DNA from: Nostoc sphaeroides
GTDB taxonomy: Bacteria; Cyanobacteriota; Cyanobacteriia; Cyanobacteriales; Nostocaceae
Direction of reading: 5' to 3'
Assembly (NCBI RefSeq): GCF_003443655.1
Contig: NZ_CP031941.1
Coordinates: 5,020,501-5,084,500 of the forward strand
DNA: 64,000 nucleotides
Shown here: one piece after another, positions 16,901-24,586 of the stretch
How the letters are laid out: each line of letters begins with the position of its first letter
Position numbering within the stretch: position 1 is the first letter of the stretch
Notes under the pieces: generated by a model
Told to the model about the DNA's origin: nothing
What the model saw: only the letters and a program-made list of their open reading frames with translations
Database searches by the model: none
Translations under genes and position numbers: made by a program

Positions 16901-17710
16901 ATGAAAAAAAATCCAACTTTTAACAGTGCCGGTAAACTGACTGCTCTTTTGTTCCTGATAACTCTCTTTCTCACGCCTTGTGTGATTGTAAATGCAGGTG
17001 AACGTGGTGTATTGATGAAATTTGGTGAAGTACAAAACCAGATATTAGGTGAAGGACTTCACTTAATTATTCCTGTAGTTAATACTGTGAAAAAGTTGAG
17101 TATTCGAGTCCAAAAGCAGGAAATTTCGGCTGAGGCTTCTTCCAAAGATTTACAAAATGTTTTTACTGATGTTGCTCTAAATTGGCATATTATTCCCCAG
17201 CAAGCAAATGCCATTTTTCAAGAAATTGGAGATGAACAAGATGTAGTTATTCGCATTATTAATCCAGCAGTTGAGGAAGTACTAAAAGCAGTAATGGCAA
17301 AATATACTGCTGAAGAAATTATTACTAAACGAGGAGAAGTCAAAGGTGGAGTAGATGATGCTTTGTCCACACGCCTGGGTAACTATCACGTTGCAGTTGA
17401 TGATATTTCTCTAGTTCATGTCCATTTTTCAGAAAGATTTGGTGAGGCGGTGGAGGCGAAGCAGATTGCTGAACAAGAAGCAAAGCAAGCAGAGTTTATC
17501 GCCTTAAAAGCAACAAAAGAGGCTGAAGCAAAAGTTAATTTAGCAAAAGGAGAGGCTGAAGCGCACAGATTATTACGTGATGGTTTAACTCCCGAAATTC
17601 TGCAAAGGCAAGCAATAGAAAAATGGAATGGGAAGCTACCATTAATTGTCAGTAAGGAGGCTCCAAAATTGTTTAATTTAAGTGAAATTTTAAAATTTGA
17701 TAAAAATTGA
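16901..17710 (+). CDS. Prohibitin/SPFH (band 7) family membrane protein
   Basis: About 269 residues: a short N-terminal membrane segment (LTALLFLITLFLTPCVIV), an SPFH domain with NAGERGVLMKFGEVQNQILG and EGLHLIIPVVNTVKKLSIRV, then an Ala/Glu/Lys-rich coiled coil (KQIAEQEAKQAEFIALKATK and on). This matches cyanobacterial prohibitin homologues such as Slr1106, which form ring-shaped membrane complexes; their function is not settled. A GTG at 16865 would add 12 residues, but the ATG at 16901 directly precedes the membrane segment and fits family starts better. A perfect hairpin follows the stop. Confidence 0.88.
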   Translation: MKKNPTFNSAGKLTALLFLITLFLTPCVIVNAGERGVLMKFGEVQNQILGEGLHLIIPVVNTVKKLSIRVQKQEISAEASSKDLQNVFTDVALNWHIIPQQANAIFQEIGDEQDVVIRIINPAVEEVLKAVMAKYTAEEIITKRGEVKGGVDDALSTRLGNYHVAVDDISLVHVHFSERFGEAVEAKQIAEQEAKQAEFIALKATKEAEAKVNLAKGEAEAHRLLRDGLTPEILQRQAIEKWNGKLPLIVSKEAPKLFNLSEILKFDKN

Positions 17711-17747
17711 TATTCTTCTTAATGATTTGCTCTCTACTGAGAGGATC

Positions 17748-17780
17748 AGATCCCCGACTTCTTGAAGAAGTCGGGGATCT
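17748..17780. terminator. Perfect 33-base hairpin, likely bidirectional terminator (dispersed repeat copy 1)
   Basis: AGATCCCCGACTTCTT (17748-17763) is followed by one base and its exact reverse complement (17765-17780), then GTTTGTT. It lies between the convergent prohibitin-like (+) and hypothetical membrane (-) genes. The same hairpin with similar flanks (ACTGAGAGG-TCAGATCC) recurs at 55218-55250, so it is a dispersed element used in terminator positions. Confidence 0.7.
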
Positions 17781-17810
17781 GTTTGTTATGTAGAAACGCG
17801 ATCAACTAAA

Positions 17811-18272
17811 TTAACCGTTGGCAAATAAAATGGGAGAATCGAGAATCTTCAACTGGATCAATAGTATAATCAAGACGGTATAAGCTGTTGAAGAAATTAG
17901 ACCACTGATTAATTCTTTTTTCAGGTTATGCTCTTGAGGTTCTTTTTGAAAAATGTCTTTAGAACCGAATTGCATCAAGAGAATTCCCACAATATTAGAG
18001 AGCCAATATCCGATAATTGAACAAGGTAAAAGTAATTTTGGGGAAAGTAAACTACATGCATACCCAAAACCATAAGCTATTGGCAAATTAAATAGTAAGT
18101 CATTCCACCAACATAGTGGTGACAATAAATATCCCAGTACTAGAAAAAATCCACCTCTGAGTTTTTTGAAAATGTCTTTTTTGAACTCTTTTGGAGTTGG
18201 CTGTTGTAAGTCCTCCAGAGTTGTGTCTCCTGCTACATTCAACTCTTGGCTGACGTTTTGGACGCTTTCCAT
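17811..18272 (-). CDS. Hypothetical membrane protein
   Basis: A 153-residue protein that I do not recognise. It has a charged N-terminus (residues 1-38), then about four hydrophobic segments: GGFFLVLGYLLSPLCWWNDL region (~40-60), LPIAYGFGYACSLL (~63-78), CSIIGYWLSNIVGILLMQFG (~84-103) and the C-terminal ISSTAYTVLIILLIQLKIL (~126-145). It is convergent with the prohibitin-like gene across a hairpin terminator. Codon use is ordinary, so it is likely a real gene. No motif suggests an activity. Confidence 0.6.
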   Translation of the reverse strand: MESVQNVSQELNVAGDTTLEDLQQPTPKEFKKDIFKKLRGGFFLVLGYLLSPLCWWNDLLFNLPIAYGFGYACSLLSPKLLLPCSIIGYWLSNIVGILLMQFGSKDIFQKEPQEHNLKKELISGLISSTAYTVLIILLIQLKILDSPILFANG

Positions 18273-18814
18273 AAAAACCCACTATTCTTATCGACTTAGT
18301 GTAGTTTAATATATAAACTAAACCAAAGTCTAGTACCGCAAGGCGGAAGTCACGCATTAACGCATTCACGCATTCAATACAGCGTAAGAGTTTCGTTGAT
18401 TTGGAATGGGTGGTTTATTTACGCCGTGCTGTTTAGCGCTGATTTAGATCAGAGATGCATGAGTGCGACGCCGTAAGCGTTGCGTTAGCGAGTCCGCGAG
18501 CGTCATAGCCCGTCGTAGACATCGCATCTTGCAAAATCTGAGTTTGTTCTTTGGTATCTAAGCTAAATATAACGATTTAAACGCAATTGAGACAATCACC
18601 GCTATTTCTCGCTCAATAGGTTTCAAAATCAAAATATATCTATAGAAATTATAGCAGACGATGAGATCCAACACCGATACTGCAATAGCTAAAGCCTCTT
18701 TAGACTGGGGTAAGTCGATGTTGAGTAGCAAAATTTTTATTTTGCATATAGCCGGGGCAGAAATTTTAATTAATAATAGCTACAATAAAATTACTGAGGC
18801 ATCTTAATAGGAAA
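18273..18814. other. Intergenic region with fragmented REP-like palindromes
   Basis: No supported gene. Around 18466-18527 several GCG-rich palindromic pieces are strung together (GACGCCGTAAGCGTTGCG, TAGCGAGTCCGCGAGCG, then the TAGCCCGTCGTAGACATCGC end of the 29-bp REP-like family). The remainder is AT-rich upstream sequence of the gene at 18815. Confidence 0.5.
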
Positions 18815-19087
18815 ATGACAGATTTAACTCCAAATAGCACCTTTTTAATAGCAGGAATTGTTTTTATAACGATTGCTGTCATTGGGCAATCTAAATTAGG
18901 TTTTATTGAAATTAATCCCGGTTTTTTTGGCAGATTTTTAGCTCTATTTATTGGGATTTCGAGCTTATTATATGCTTTGGGATTATTTAATATTTCAACG
19001 GTAAGTTTTGACTTCTTAAAAACTTCTCTTTTAGAACAAATTAAACAGAGTATAAGTTCAATAAATGACCTTTTACAAGGCTCGTAA
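18815..19087 (+). CDS. Small hypothetical membrane protein
   Basis: A 90-residue protein with two predicted membrane segments (FLIAGIVFITIAVIGQSKLG, ~10-29; FFGRFLALFIGISSLLYALG, ~37-56) and a polar C-terminal helix. No family is recognised. It is followed 26 bases later by a good intrinsic terminator, which supports it being transcribed. Confidence 0.55.
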   Translation: MTDLTPNSTFLIAGIVFITIAVIGQSKLGFIEINPGFFGRFLALFIGISSLLYALGLFNISTVSFDFLKTSLLEQIKQSISSINDLLQGS

Positions 19088-19112
19088 TAGGTCTAATAAA
19101 TGAACTTTTGGT

Positions 19113-19144
19113 AAGGGTAAAAGGTTGATTTTACCCTTTTTTTA
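19113..19144. terminator. Intrinsic terminator, probably bidirectional
   Basis: A perfect 10-bp stem AAGGGTAAAA (19113-19122) / TTTTACCCTT (19129-19138) with a 6-base loop, followed by a T-run. The A-run on the left side gives a T-run on the minus strand as well. It lies between the convergent genes ending at 19087 (+) and 19151 (-). Confidence 0.85.
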
Positions 19145-19150
19145 ATATTC

Positions 19151-19726
19151 TTAATAATATGCTCCTACAAGACTGTAAATCAGACTAGTCATTACTAATA
19201 AAGTAACAATGACATAGATAAATTCTCGCTGTATTAGGAAAGCCAATAAGGAAATAAAAACGCGGACAATTGGAGTAGCAATTAGCAGTAAAAGTCCGAG
19301 TTGAATAATGGCGCGTAGGCGTAGCCCGTCGTAGGCATCGCTACCTGAAAAAACTGCTTTTACTACACCTGTTGGTGAGCGAAATTCCGATGGTTCTCCC
19401 CGAAAAAAGTGATATTCAGCAGGTTCAGCACCGTGATGAATCAAGTAGAGTATACCCCCCAGTAAAACGACAGCACTAGCTATTAAAACGCCATATTTCA
19501 TAAGATTACTGAGCAAATATTCCAATTGCTGCTCACTTGATGTTTTTGTCAAATTCTTGTTAACATCAATGTCACAGCTATTAGGCAATTGTGCTACTGT
19601 GTTACTGGGCTGTTCTAATTGTTCGATATTAGAGTCTATATCTTTCTTCGGTAAGGTTAGTGTAACCACTTCAATATCAGGTTGTGCCAGGAATGTCCAG
19701 CGAAAGCTACTATTAAATTTATACAT
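19151..19726 (-). CDS. DUF1634 membrane protein, partner of the adjacent TSUP transporter
   Basis: A 191-residue protein: a polar N-terminal ~70 residues, then three membrane segments (VLIASAVVLLGGILYLIHHG, IIQLGLLLLIATPIVRVFIS, and the C-terminal IYVIVTLLVMTSLIYSLVGA region). The RGEPSEFRSPTGVVKAVF stretch and LLLIATPIVRV match DUF1634 proteins, which are regularly encoded next to TauE/SafE-type exporters. Only one base separates it from the TSUP gene upstream, so they form an operon. Residues SDAYDGLRLRA, between VFSG and IIQLG, are encoded by a 29-bp REP-like repeat, an insertion not expected in the family. Confidence 0.82.
   Translation of the reverse strand: MYKFNSSFRWTFLAQPDIEVVTLTLPKKDIDSNIEQLEQPSNTVAQLPNSCDIDVNKNLTKTSSEQQLEYLLSNLMKYGVLIASAVVLLGGILYLIHHGAEPAEYHFFRGEPSEFRSPTGVVKAVFSGSDAYDGLRLRAIIQLGLLLLIATPIVRVFISLLAFLIQREFIYVIVTLLVMTSLIYSLVGAYY
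19313..19341. repeat. REP-like element inside the DUF1634 coding sequence
   Basis: The 29-bp sequence beginning GCGTAGGCGTAGCCCGTC and ending GGCATCGC is the reverse complement of the unit at 16154-16182 with one mismatch, and is almost identical to 50533-50561. Here it is translated on the minus strand as DAYDGLRLR in an otherwise normal gene. Confidence 0.85.
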
Positions 19727-19727
19727 T

Positions 19728-20564
19728 TTAAAGCCCCCCTATTAAACTGTTGTAGACCATTTTCAAAGCCATTACCACTAGCACAACACTGAAGATAATT
19801 CTCAAAATTTGCGTTTTCGCGCCTGTCAAAATTCGTGCGCCCAAGAAAGCACCAGGTAATACCCCCAACATCACCGGCATAGATAATCCTGGATCGATAT
19901 AGCCGCGTGCTAGGTAAACTCCAGCTGATGCTGCTGCTGTGACGCCGATCATAAAATTGCTAGTGGTGGTAGAAACTTTGAAGGGTAAACGCATGGCTTG
20001 ATCCATCGCCAATACCTTGAATCCACCAGAACCAATACCAAGCAACCCAGAAAGCACCCCAGCTATTAACATCATTCCAAATCCCATTGGTACTGAATGA
20101 ACTTGATAAGACATTACTCCATCAGGAGTTGGATAAGTACCATTCAGTTTCAGATAATTTGCGATCGCATCTGGTACTTCATCTTCAATATGTTCTATTC
20201 TGGGTCGTTGTGAAAGGTATGCTGAATAAATGAGGACGATCGCTAGTACAATAGTTAGGGCTTTGACAGAAACAAAAGTTGCGATTATTGCTCCTGCGAT
20301 CGCACCAATGGTTGTGGCTACTTCTAAAAACATTCCCAATCGCAAATTGGTATAGCCTTTTTTAATATAGGTAGATGCTGCACCCAAAGAAGTAGCGATT
20401 ACAGATACTAGTGAGGCACCAACAGCATAGCGAATATCAACGCCAAATACCGAAGTTAATAAGGGAACAATTACTACTCCACCTCCTAACCCAGTTAGCG
20501 CCCCTAACAAGCCAGCGCTAAATGAACCAATCCAAATTAGGAATGAAAATTCTAAAATAGTCAA
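19728..20564 (-). CDS. TSUP-family (TauE/SafE) membrane exporter
   Basis: A 278-residue polytopic protein with the two internally repeated TSUP halves: GLLGALTGLGGGVVIVPLLT near the N-terminus and GVLSGLLGIGSGGFKVLAMD in the second half, each with the family's G-x-G-G-G turn. A ~45-residue hydrophilic loop (QRPRIEHIEDEVPDAIANYL and on) separates the halves. The family moves sulfite, sulfoacetate or related anions. It is the first gene of a pair with the DUF1634 gene. It is one of three TSUP genes in the window (others at 40723 and 55504), each of a different subtype. Confidence 0.85.
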   Translation of the reverse strand: MTILEFSFLIWIGSFSAGLLGALTGLGGGVVIVPLLTSVFGVDIRYAVGASLVSVIATSLGAASTYIKKGYTNLRLGMFLEVATTIGAIAGAIIATFVSVKALTIVLAIVLIYSAYLSQRPRIEHIEDEVPDAIANYLKLNGTYPTPDGVMSYQVHSVPMGFGMMLIAGVLSGLLGIGSGGFKVLAMDQAMRLPFKVSTTTSNFMIGVTAAASAGVYLARGYIDPGLSMPVMLGVLPGAFLGARILTGAKTQILRIIFSVVLVVMALKMVYNSLIGGL

Positions 20565-20692
20565 ATTTAATACCTCTTTTTTTTACATGTATATCAAGAT
20601 GGCAGAATATTTTTTGTATTATTGAGAACTTACCCGAACGGATCACAAGAGATTGTAGACGCATGAGTAATCAATGCATCTACCAAGAAAGC

Positions 20693-20780
20693 CAGGGCTA
20701 TTTTATTCTCATCTAGCCCGCCTCAGAATGAATTCTGAGTCTAATAGCACTCATTCGTCTAAAGACGACTAAGAAAAGGT
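20693..20780. repeat. 88-bp dispersed palindromic element, copy 1
   Basis: The sequence beginning CAGGGCTATTTTATTCTCAT and ending AAGAAAAGGT is repeated in reverse orientation at 62048-62134 with only a few differences. It contains the palindrome CTCAGAATGAATTCTGAG and a second small hairpin (CGTCTAAAGACG). A shortened version (CAGGCTATTAAGAAAAGG) is visible at about 20931-20950. Confidence 0.85.
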
Positions 20781-20993
20781 AGCCGTTTCAAGGTGGGCGA
20801 AAATTTTAGTATATAAATTCTTCTTTAACCTCTTCTCTCTGTGCTATGTGCGCCTCTACGGTTAAATAAATCACTTTTAAACCGCAGAGGCACAGAGAGC
20901 GCTGAGAAAAACAATCTTATTTTACCAGTCAGGCTATTAAGAAAAGGTTATAGTGCGTCAGCCTAAACAATAAGCCTTTAAGCGGACATAATA
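20781..20993. repeat. Intergenic inverted repeat 20833-20908
   Basis: CTCTCTGTGC...GCCTCTACGGTTAAA pairs with TTTAAACCGCAGAGGCACAG/AGAG, making a long imperfect hairpin. The 'CGCAGAGG...CAGAGAG' core also occurs in pieces near 33375-33400 and 51500. No gene is present in this stretch. Confidence 0.6.
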
Positions 20994-21761
20994 TTACTCC
21001 TTGGTGATCAACTCTTTTTCTTCAGGGAGTAAGGTAGTTTCATCTTTAGGGCGATCGCCATCTAATGATTTGGCTATAGTTTTATAGGGTTTAATAATTA
21101 GACTGACGCCAATTGTCCAACCTAATGCAACCATCCAACCCGCGAGAACGTCACTGGGAAAATGTACCCCCAGATAGAGACGACACCACCCAATAGCTAT
21201 TATGTATAAGCTGCCGAAGATCAGAACCAACCAGCGCCAGGAGCTATCCCAAGTTAAGAATAGCAAAATTGCTACTACAGTTATACTCGCCATAGCATGA
21301 CCACTGGGAAAGGCAAAACTAGACTCAGGTGCAATGGACTGCCACAATTGTGGACGCACTCGATGCATTAATTCCTTTGCTGTGCGGTTGATGATCACAC
21401 TTCCTGCTGAGACGGTGAGTAAATAAGCTAGCGATCGCCAGCGTTTTTGAAGTAATAATATAAGTGCGATCGCACCTAAAATCGGTATCGCCGCCCAAGG
21501 CTCTCCAATTCTCGCTAGCGTCACGGCTAAAACATCAAGCTGTGGGTTTGCTGTAGAATGAACTGCTAACAGAATAGGCACATCCCACGGGAAGCCAGCT
21601 TTATTCTCCCATATCTTGACTGTCAGAATTTCAAAAATCTGCAAAGGTAAGTATACTCCTATCAACAGGAGTAGGAGCGATCGCCAACGGGCAATCAACA
21701 AGTTTTTGAGAAAAGAAAGAGGCGACTGACTCTCTATATTGGCTTTTTTCACTTTTTCCAT
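20994..21761 (-). CDS. PAP2-superfamily membrane phosphatase
   Basis: A 255-residue integral membrane protein with five or six membrane segments and the three PAP2 motifs: KELMHRVRP (K-x6-RP), FAFPSGHAM (PSGH) and CRLYLGVHFPSD (x-R-x5-H-x3-D). The catalytic His residues are both present. The family removes phosphate from lipid phosphates such as undecaprenyl pyrophosphate or phosphatidate; the substrate cannot be read from sequence. The C-terminal ~30 residues are polar and cytoplasmic. It is transcribed alone. Confidence 0.85.
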   Translation of the reverse strand: MEKVKKANIESQSPLSFLKNLLIARWRSLLLLLIGVYLPLQIFEILTVKIWENKAGFPWDVPILLAVHSTANPQLDVLAVTLARIGEPWAAIPILGAIALILLLQKRWRSLAYLLTVSAGSVIINRTAKELMHRVRPQLWQSIAPESSFAFPSGHAMASITVVAILLFLTWDSSWRWLVLIFGSLYIIAIGWCRLYLGVHFPSDVLAGWMVALGWTIGVSLIIKPYKTIAKSLDGDRPKDETTLLPEEKELITKE

Positions 21762-21854
21762 ATTAAGTTTGTTGTCATCAATTAACGTAGAAGTTGTTTA
21801 TCCATGTCATCTATCAGGAGATAGTTTTTGTCAAAAGTTTCATGACTTCACCGA

Positions 21855-23096
21855 TTACAAAATACTCGTATTTTGAGAAGCTCCACAATGTTTACAATAG
21901 GGCAAATGTTTATAAGTCAGATTATGACAGTTTTGACATTCAATATCTTGATAATAACCACAGTGCGGACAGTAGATATCAAGTTGTCGAATTTTCTTGG
22001 CGCAATTTACACAACGTGATTTTTGGACTCTGCTAGCTGCCTGGACTTTAACATTAAATACAACTTTTTGAAAAAACTGGATAATTCCAAAACCGATAAT
22101 TGGAATTAACAAAATATAAGCATAATTGATCAGGAAAAGTAAACCACCAAAAAGGGCGCTAATAATATCGAAGAGAAATTTAAATATTGCCCCGATTTGA
22201 AGAAATTCAAATATTTTAACGATTAGTGGGATAAAAAAGATGACTAGCAAATGCCAGCTAATTAGCGAGATCAGTCCAAATCCTCTTCTTTGGGCAAATT
22301 TGTTAACTGATAAAGCAATGACAATCAACGGTAAAAGAAAGAGGGACTGAAAAGCAAGCTGAATACTTGGATACCAAAATGATGCCTGCTGATAGCCTTT
22401 GTCAACTTCTCGGAATTGATTATCATCTTTAAGAAAGGCTATAAAACTAATACTTTCTGGTTTGGTAAGCAGTTCATTTTTAAGAGTAGAATTTTCTTGT
22501 TTAAGGGTAGAAATTTGGCGATTATTTTGTTCTAATGTCTGTTTAGCTTTTTCAGCACTGACTTGATTAATTGATTGTTCACGACCCTGACCTGCAATTT
22601 TTTCTAATAACGTTGAGTCATATTGTGCTTTAATAGTGCGATTTGCTTGTTCAAGCGAACTGATTTTCGCTTGTTTCTGATCAATAGTTTTGATGATTTG
22701 CTGCTTGTCAGGATTGTTAATTTTATCTTTGTAGTCGGCATATTGCAAACACGTTTTAGAAACCTTACCCAGATGTCCTGCTTCGGCTTGTTGATAGTTT
22801 CGTTGAAAACTGAGTTGATTATTCAGATTATCTGGCAATGAAAGTTTAACAATTTCATAATCTTTATCTTGAGTGGTTTTTGTCCGGTAATTTTGCCACT
22901 CTGAATAACATGGATAAGCCTCAGTCGGGCTGATATGCCATCTACTAATATCATCGAGTCCGGTAAAAACATTAATCAAAATAAAGATATCAATTAAAAT
23001 AATGACAATCAAACTTACTTTATTCAGTGGTTCGTTGTTGATTGTCCTTGAGTTACTAAAAAATTGGTTTAAAATTCGACGGATTCTAGCAAACAT
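21855..23096 (-). CDS. Membrane protein with coiled coil and C-terminal zinc ribbons
   Basis: A 413-residue protein. In order: an N-terminal membrane anchor (VSLIVIILIDIFILINVFTG, ~28-47), a long charged helical/coiled-coil region (~95-210, rich in Q/K/E), four hydrophobic segments (~235-350), then a cytosolic tail with CVNCAKKI...CPHCGYY...CQNCHNL...CKHCGAS, eight cysteines in four CxxC knuckles forming two zinc ribbons. No enzyme motif is seen. Similar zinc-ribbon-tailed membrane proteins are annotated as hypothetical in cyanobacteria. It lies 93 bases upstream of the PAP2 gene's start, on the same strand. Confidence 0.7.
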   Translation of the reverse strand: MFARIRRILNQFFSNSRTINNEPLNKVSLIVIILIDIFILINVFTGLDDISRWHISPTEAYPCYSEWQNYRTKTTQDKDYEIVKLSLPDNLNNQLSFQRNYQQAEAGHLGKVSKTCLQYADYKDKINNPDKQQIIKTIDQKQAKISSLEQANRTIKAQYDSTLLEKIAGQGREQSINQVSAEKAKQTLEQNNRQISTLKQENSTLKNELLTKPESISFIAFLKDDNQFREVDKGYQQASFWYPSIQLAFQSLFLLPLIVIALSVNKFAQRRGFGLISLISWHLLVIFFIPLIVKIFEFLQIGAIFKFLFDIISALFGGLLFLINYAYILLIPIIGFGIIQFFQKVVFNVKVQAASRVQKSRCVNCAKKIRQLDIYCPHCGYYQDIECQNCHNLTYKHLPYCKHCGASQNTSIL

Positions 23097-23289
23097 ATTG
23101 TATTTTGATTGAAGAAGAATTCAGAAGTCAGAAGTCAGAATCAACACGACCCTACAAGAATTTGATTTAATGCGACTATGCTATTTAGATGTTTTCAGTT
23201 TAACCACGAAAACATCCAAAAAATCACTGATGTTATAAAAGTAATATTTTTACAGAATATAAGGTGATAACTACTTAATTTCAAGAAGT

Positions 23290-23705
23290 ATGGGATTGAT
23301 TGTGGTGGTTCTGATCATCAGCTTATCACTTGCCTTAATCAAACTGTGGTCATCTCAACCACGGGGCAAGGGTTCTAAGCCAATACGGTTCAGTTAAGGA
23401 AAATTGTAGGTTGGGTTGAGCGACAGCGAAACCCAACAAACCCGCCAAATGTTGGGTTTCGTTCCTCAACCCAACCTACGTGTATCAAGGTTTTTGGCTT
23501 TAACTGAAACGTATTGGGTTCTAAGCCATACTTCAGTAACCCGAAAAACAGAAAACTGCAAAAACGTTTACTGATTTTACTTAACGGTGATGCGACAACA
23601 GCCGAACGATTACTCAAACAGCAGCGCCAGAGGCATCAGGGTGAATCGGATGAATGGTATTTGGAGAAAGTGATTTATGATTTAGAACGCGATCGCCGTT
23701 GCTAA
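23290..23705 (+). pseudogene. Small conserved cyanobacterial gene split by a MITE
   Basis: Before the insertion: ATG 23290 gives MGLIVVVLIISLSLALIKLW then SSQPRGKGSKP, an N-terminal membrane anchor and basic linker. The frame then enters the inserted element and stops at 23395-23397. After the insertion (from 23517): GSKPYFSNPKNRKLQKRLLI, then LNGDATTAERLLKQQR and WYLEKVIYDLERDR to the stop at 23705, in another frame. Joined across the 10-bp duplicated site, the two parts give an ~89-residue protein of a type common in cyanobacteria (membrane anchor, basic cytosolic domain ending in YLEKVIYDLERDR). Function is unknown. The intact gene was destroyed by the element at 23381-23516. Confidence 0.8.
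23381..23516. mobile_element. 136-bp MITE with 10-bp target-site duplication (copy 1)
   Basis: The left end is CAATACGGTTCAGTTAAGG; the right end reverse-complemented is CAATACGTTTCAGTTAAAG. The flanking 10 bases GGTTCTAAGC are repeated exactly at 23371-23380 and 23517-23526. The interior is a near-palindrome of GTAGGTTGGGTT and AACCCAACCTAC arms. The same family occurs at 38459-38594 and 51422-51533. No coding capacity. Confidence 0.88.
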
Positions 23706-23774
23706 AACTCAATCATCCAAGGGCGATCTTTGAATACGTTGTAGGGACGCACATCTGTGCGCCCCTAGTGAAAA

Positions 23775-24509
23775 CTATTTAGCAGTGAAGTAGGCTTCTA
23801 ATGCCTCAGAACCACCAATTAATTTACCATCGATAAACACTTGGGGAACTGTTGTCGCACCGGTAACTGCTTTTAACGACCGTGTGGTGATATCCTTACC
23901 CAAGGTAATTTCTTCGTAGTTAATGCCATGTTCCTTGAGCATCGCCTTAGCACGGGCACAGAAGGGACAACCGACTTTGGCAAACAGAGAAACTACTTCG
24001 GGCTTCACTGCTTGGGGGTTGATGTATCTAAGCATTGTTTCAGCATCGGATACCTTAAAGGGATCTCCTGGCTCGTCTGGCTCAATAAACATTTGGTTAA
24101 TTACACCATCTCTTACCAGCATAGAATAGCGCCACGATCGCTTTCCAAATCCCAAGTCTGATTTATCTACCAGCATCCCCATTCCTTCAGTAAATTCACC
24201 ATTACCATCGGGAATAAGTGTAACATTTTCTGCTTCTTGATCCTTTGCCCATTCGTTCATTACAAAGGCATCATTGACAGAAATACAGATAATGTCATCA
24301 ACTCCATTTTCTTTGAAAACCCCGGACAATTCGTTATAACCAGGGAGATGAGTTGATGAACAAGTCGGTGTATAAGCACCTGGTAAGGAGAAGACGACCA
24401 CTGTCTTATTAGCAAACAATTGATCGGTTGTCACATCTACCCACTGGTTGTCCACACGAGTATGAAAAGTGACACTAGGAACTCTTTCTCCTCGACGATT
24501 GGGAAACAT
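23775..24509 (-). CDS. Hybrid peroxiredoxin-glutaredoxin (Prx5 type)
   Basis: A 244-residue fusion that reduces peroxides using glutathione through its own glutaredoxin domain. The N-terminal AhpC/Prx5-type domain has the peroxidatic cysteine in LPGAYTPTC (Cys50). The C-terminal glutaredoxin domain carries the redox motif CPFC at 181-184, with [15 protein letters not shown] (cis-Pro and glutathione-binding region) near residues 216-230. Both domains look complete. It is a cytosolic antioxidant enzyme. It is encoded near a glutathione peroxidase gene (26511), but the intervening genes make a shared operon unlikely. Confidence 0.93.
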   Translation of the reverse strand: MFPNRRGERVPSVTFHTRVDNQWVDVTTDQLFANKTVVVFSLPGAYTPTCSSTHLPGYNELSGVFKENGVDDIICISVNDAFVMNEWAKDQEAENVTLIPDGNGEFTEGMGMLVDKSDLGFGKRSWRYSMLVRDGVINQMFIEPDEPGDPFKVSDAETMLRYINPQAVKPEVVSLFAKVGCPFCARAKAMLKEHGINYEEITLGKDITTRSLKAVTGATTVPQVFIDGKLIGGSEALEAYFTAK

Positions 24510-24586
24510 AATTTTGCTTGCCTTTAGTAATCAATTCCAGTCATAACCTATCATGGCAAGTCTGGTATGATGTCACTATCAATCAG

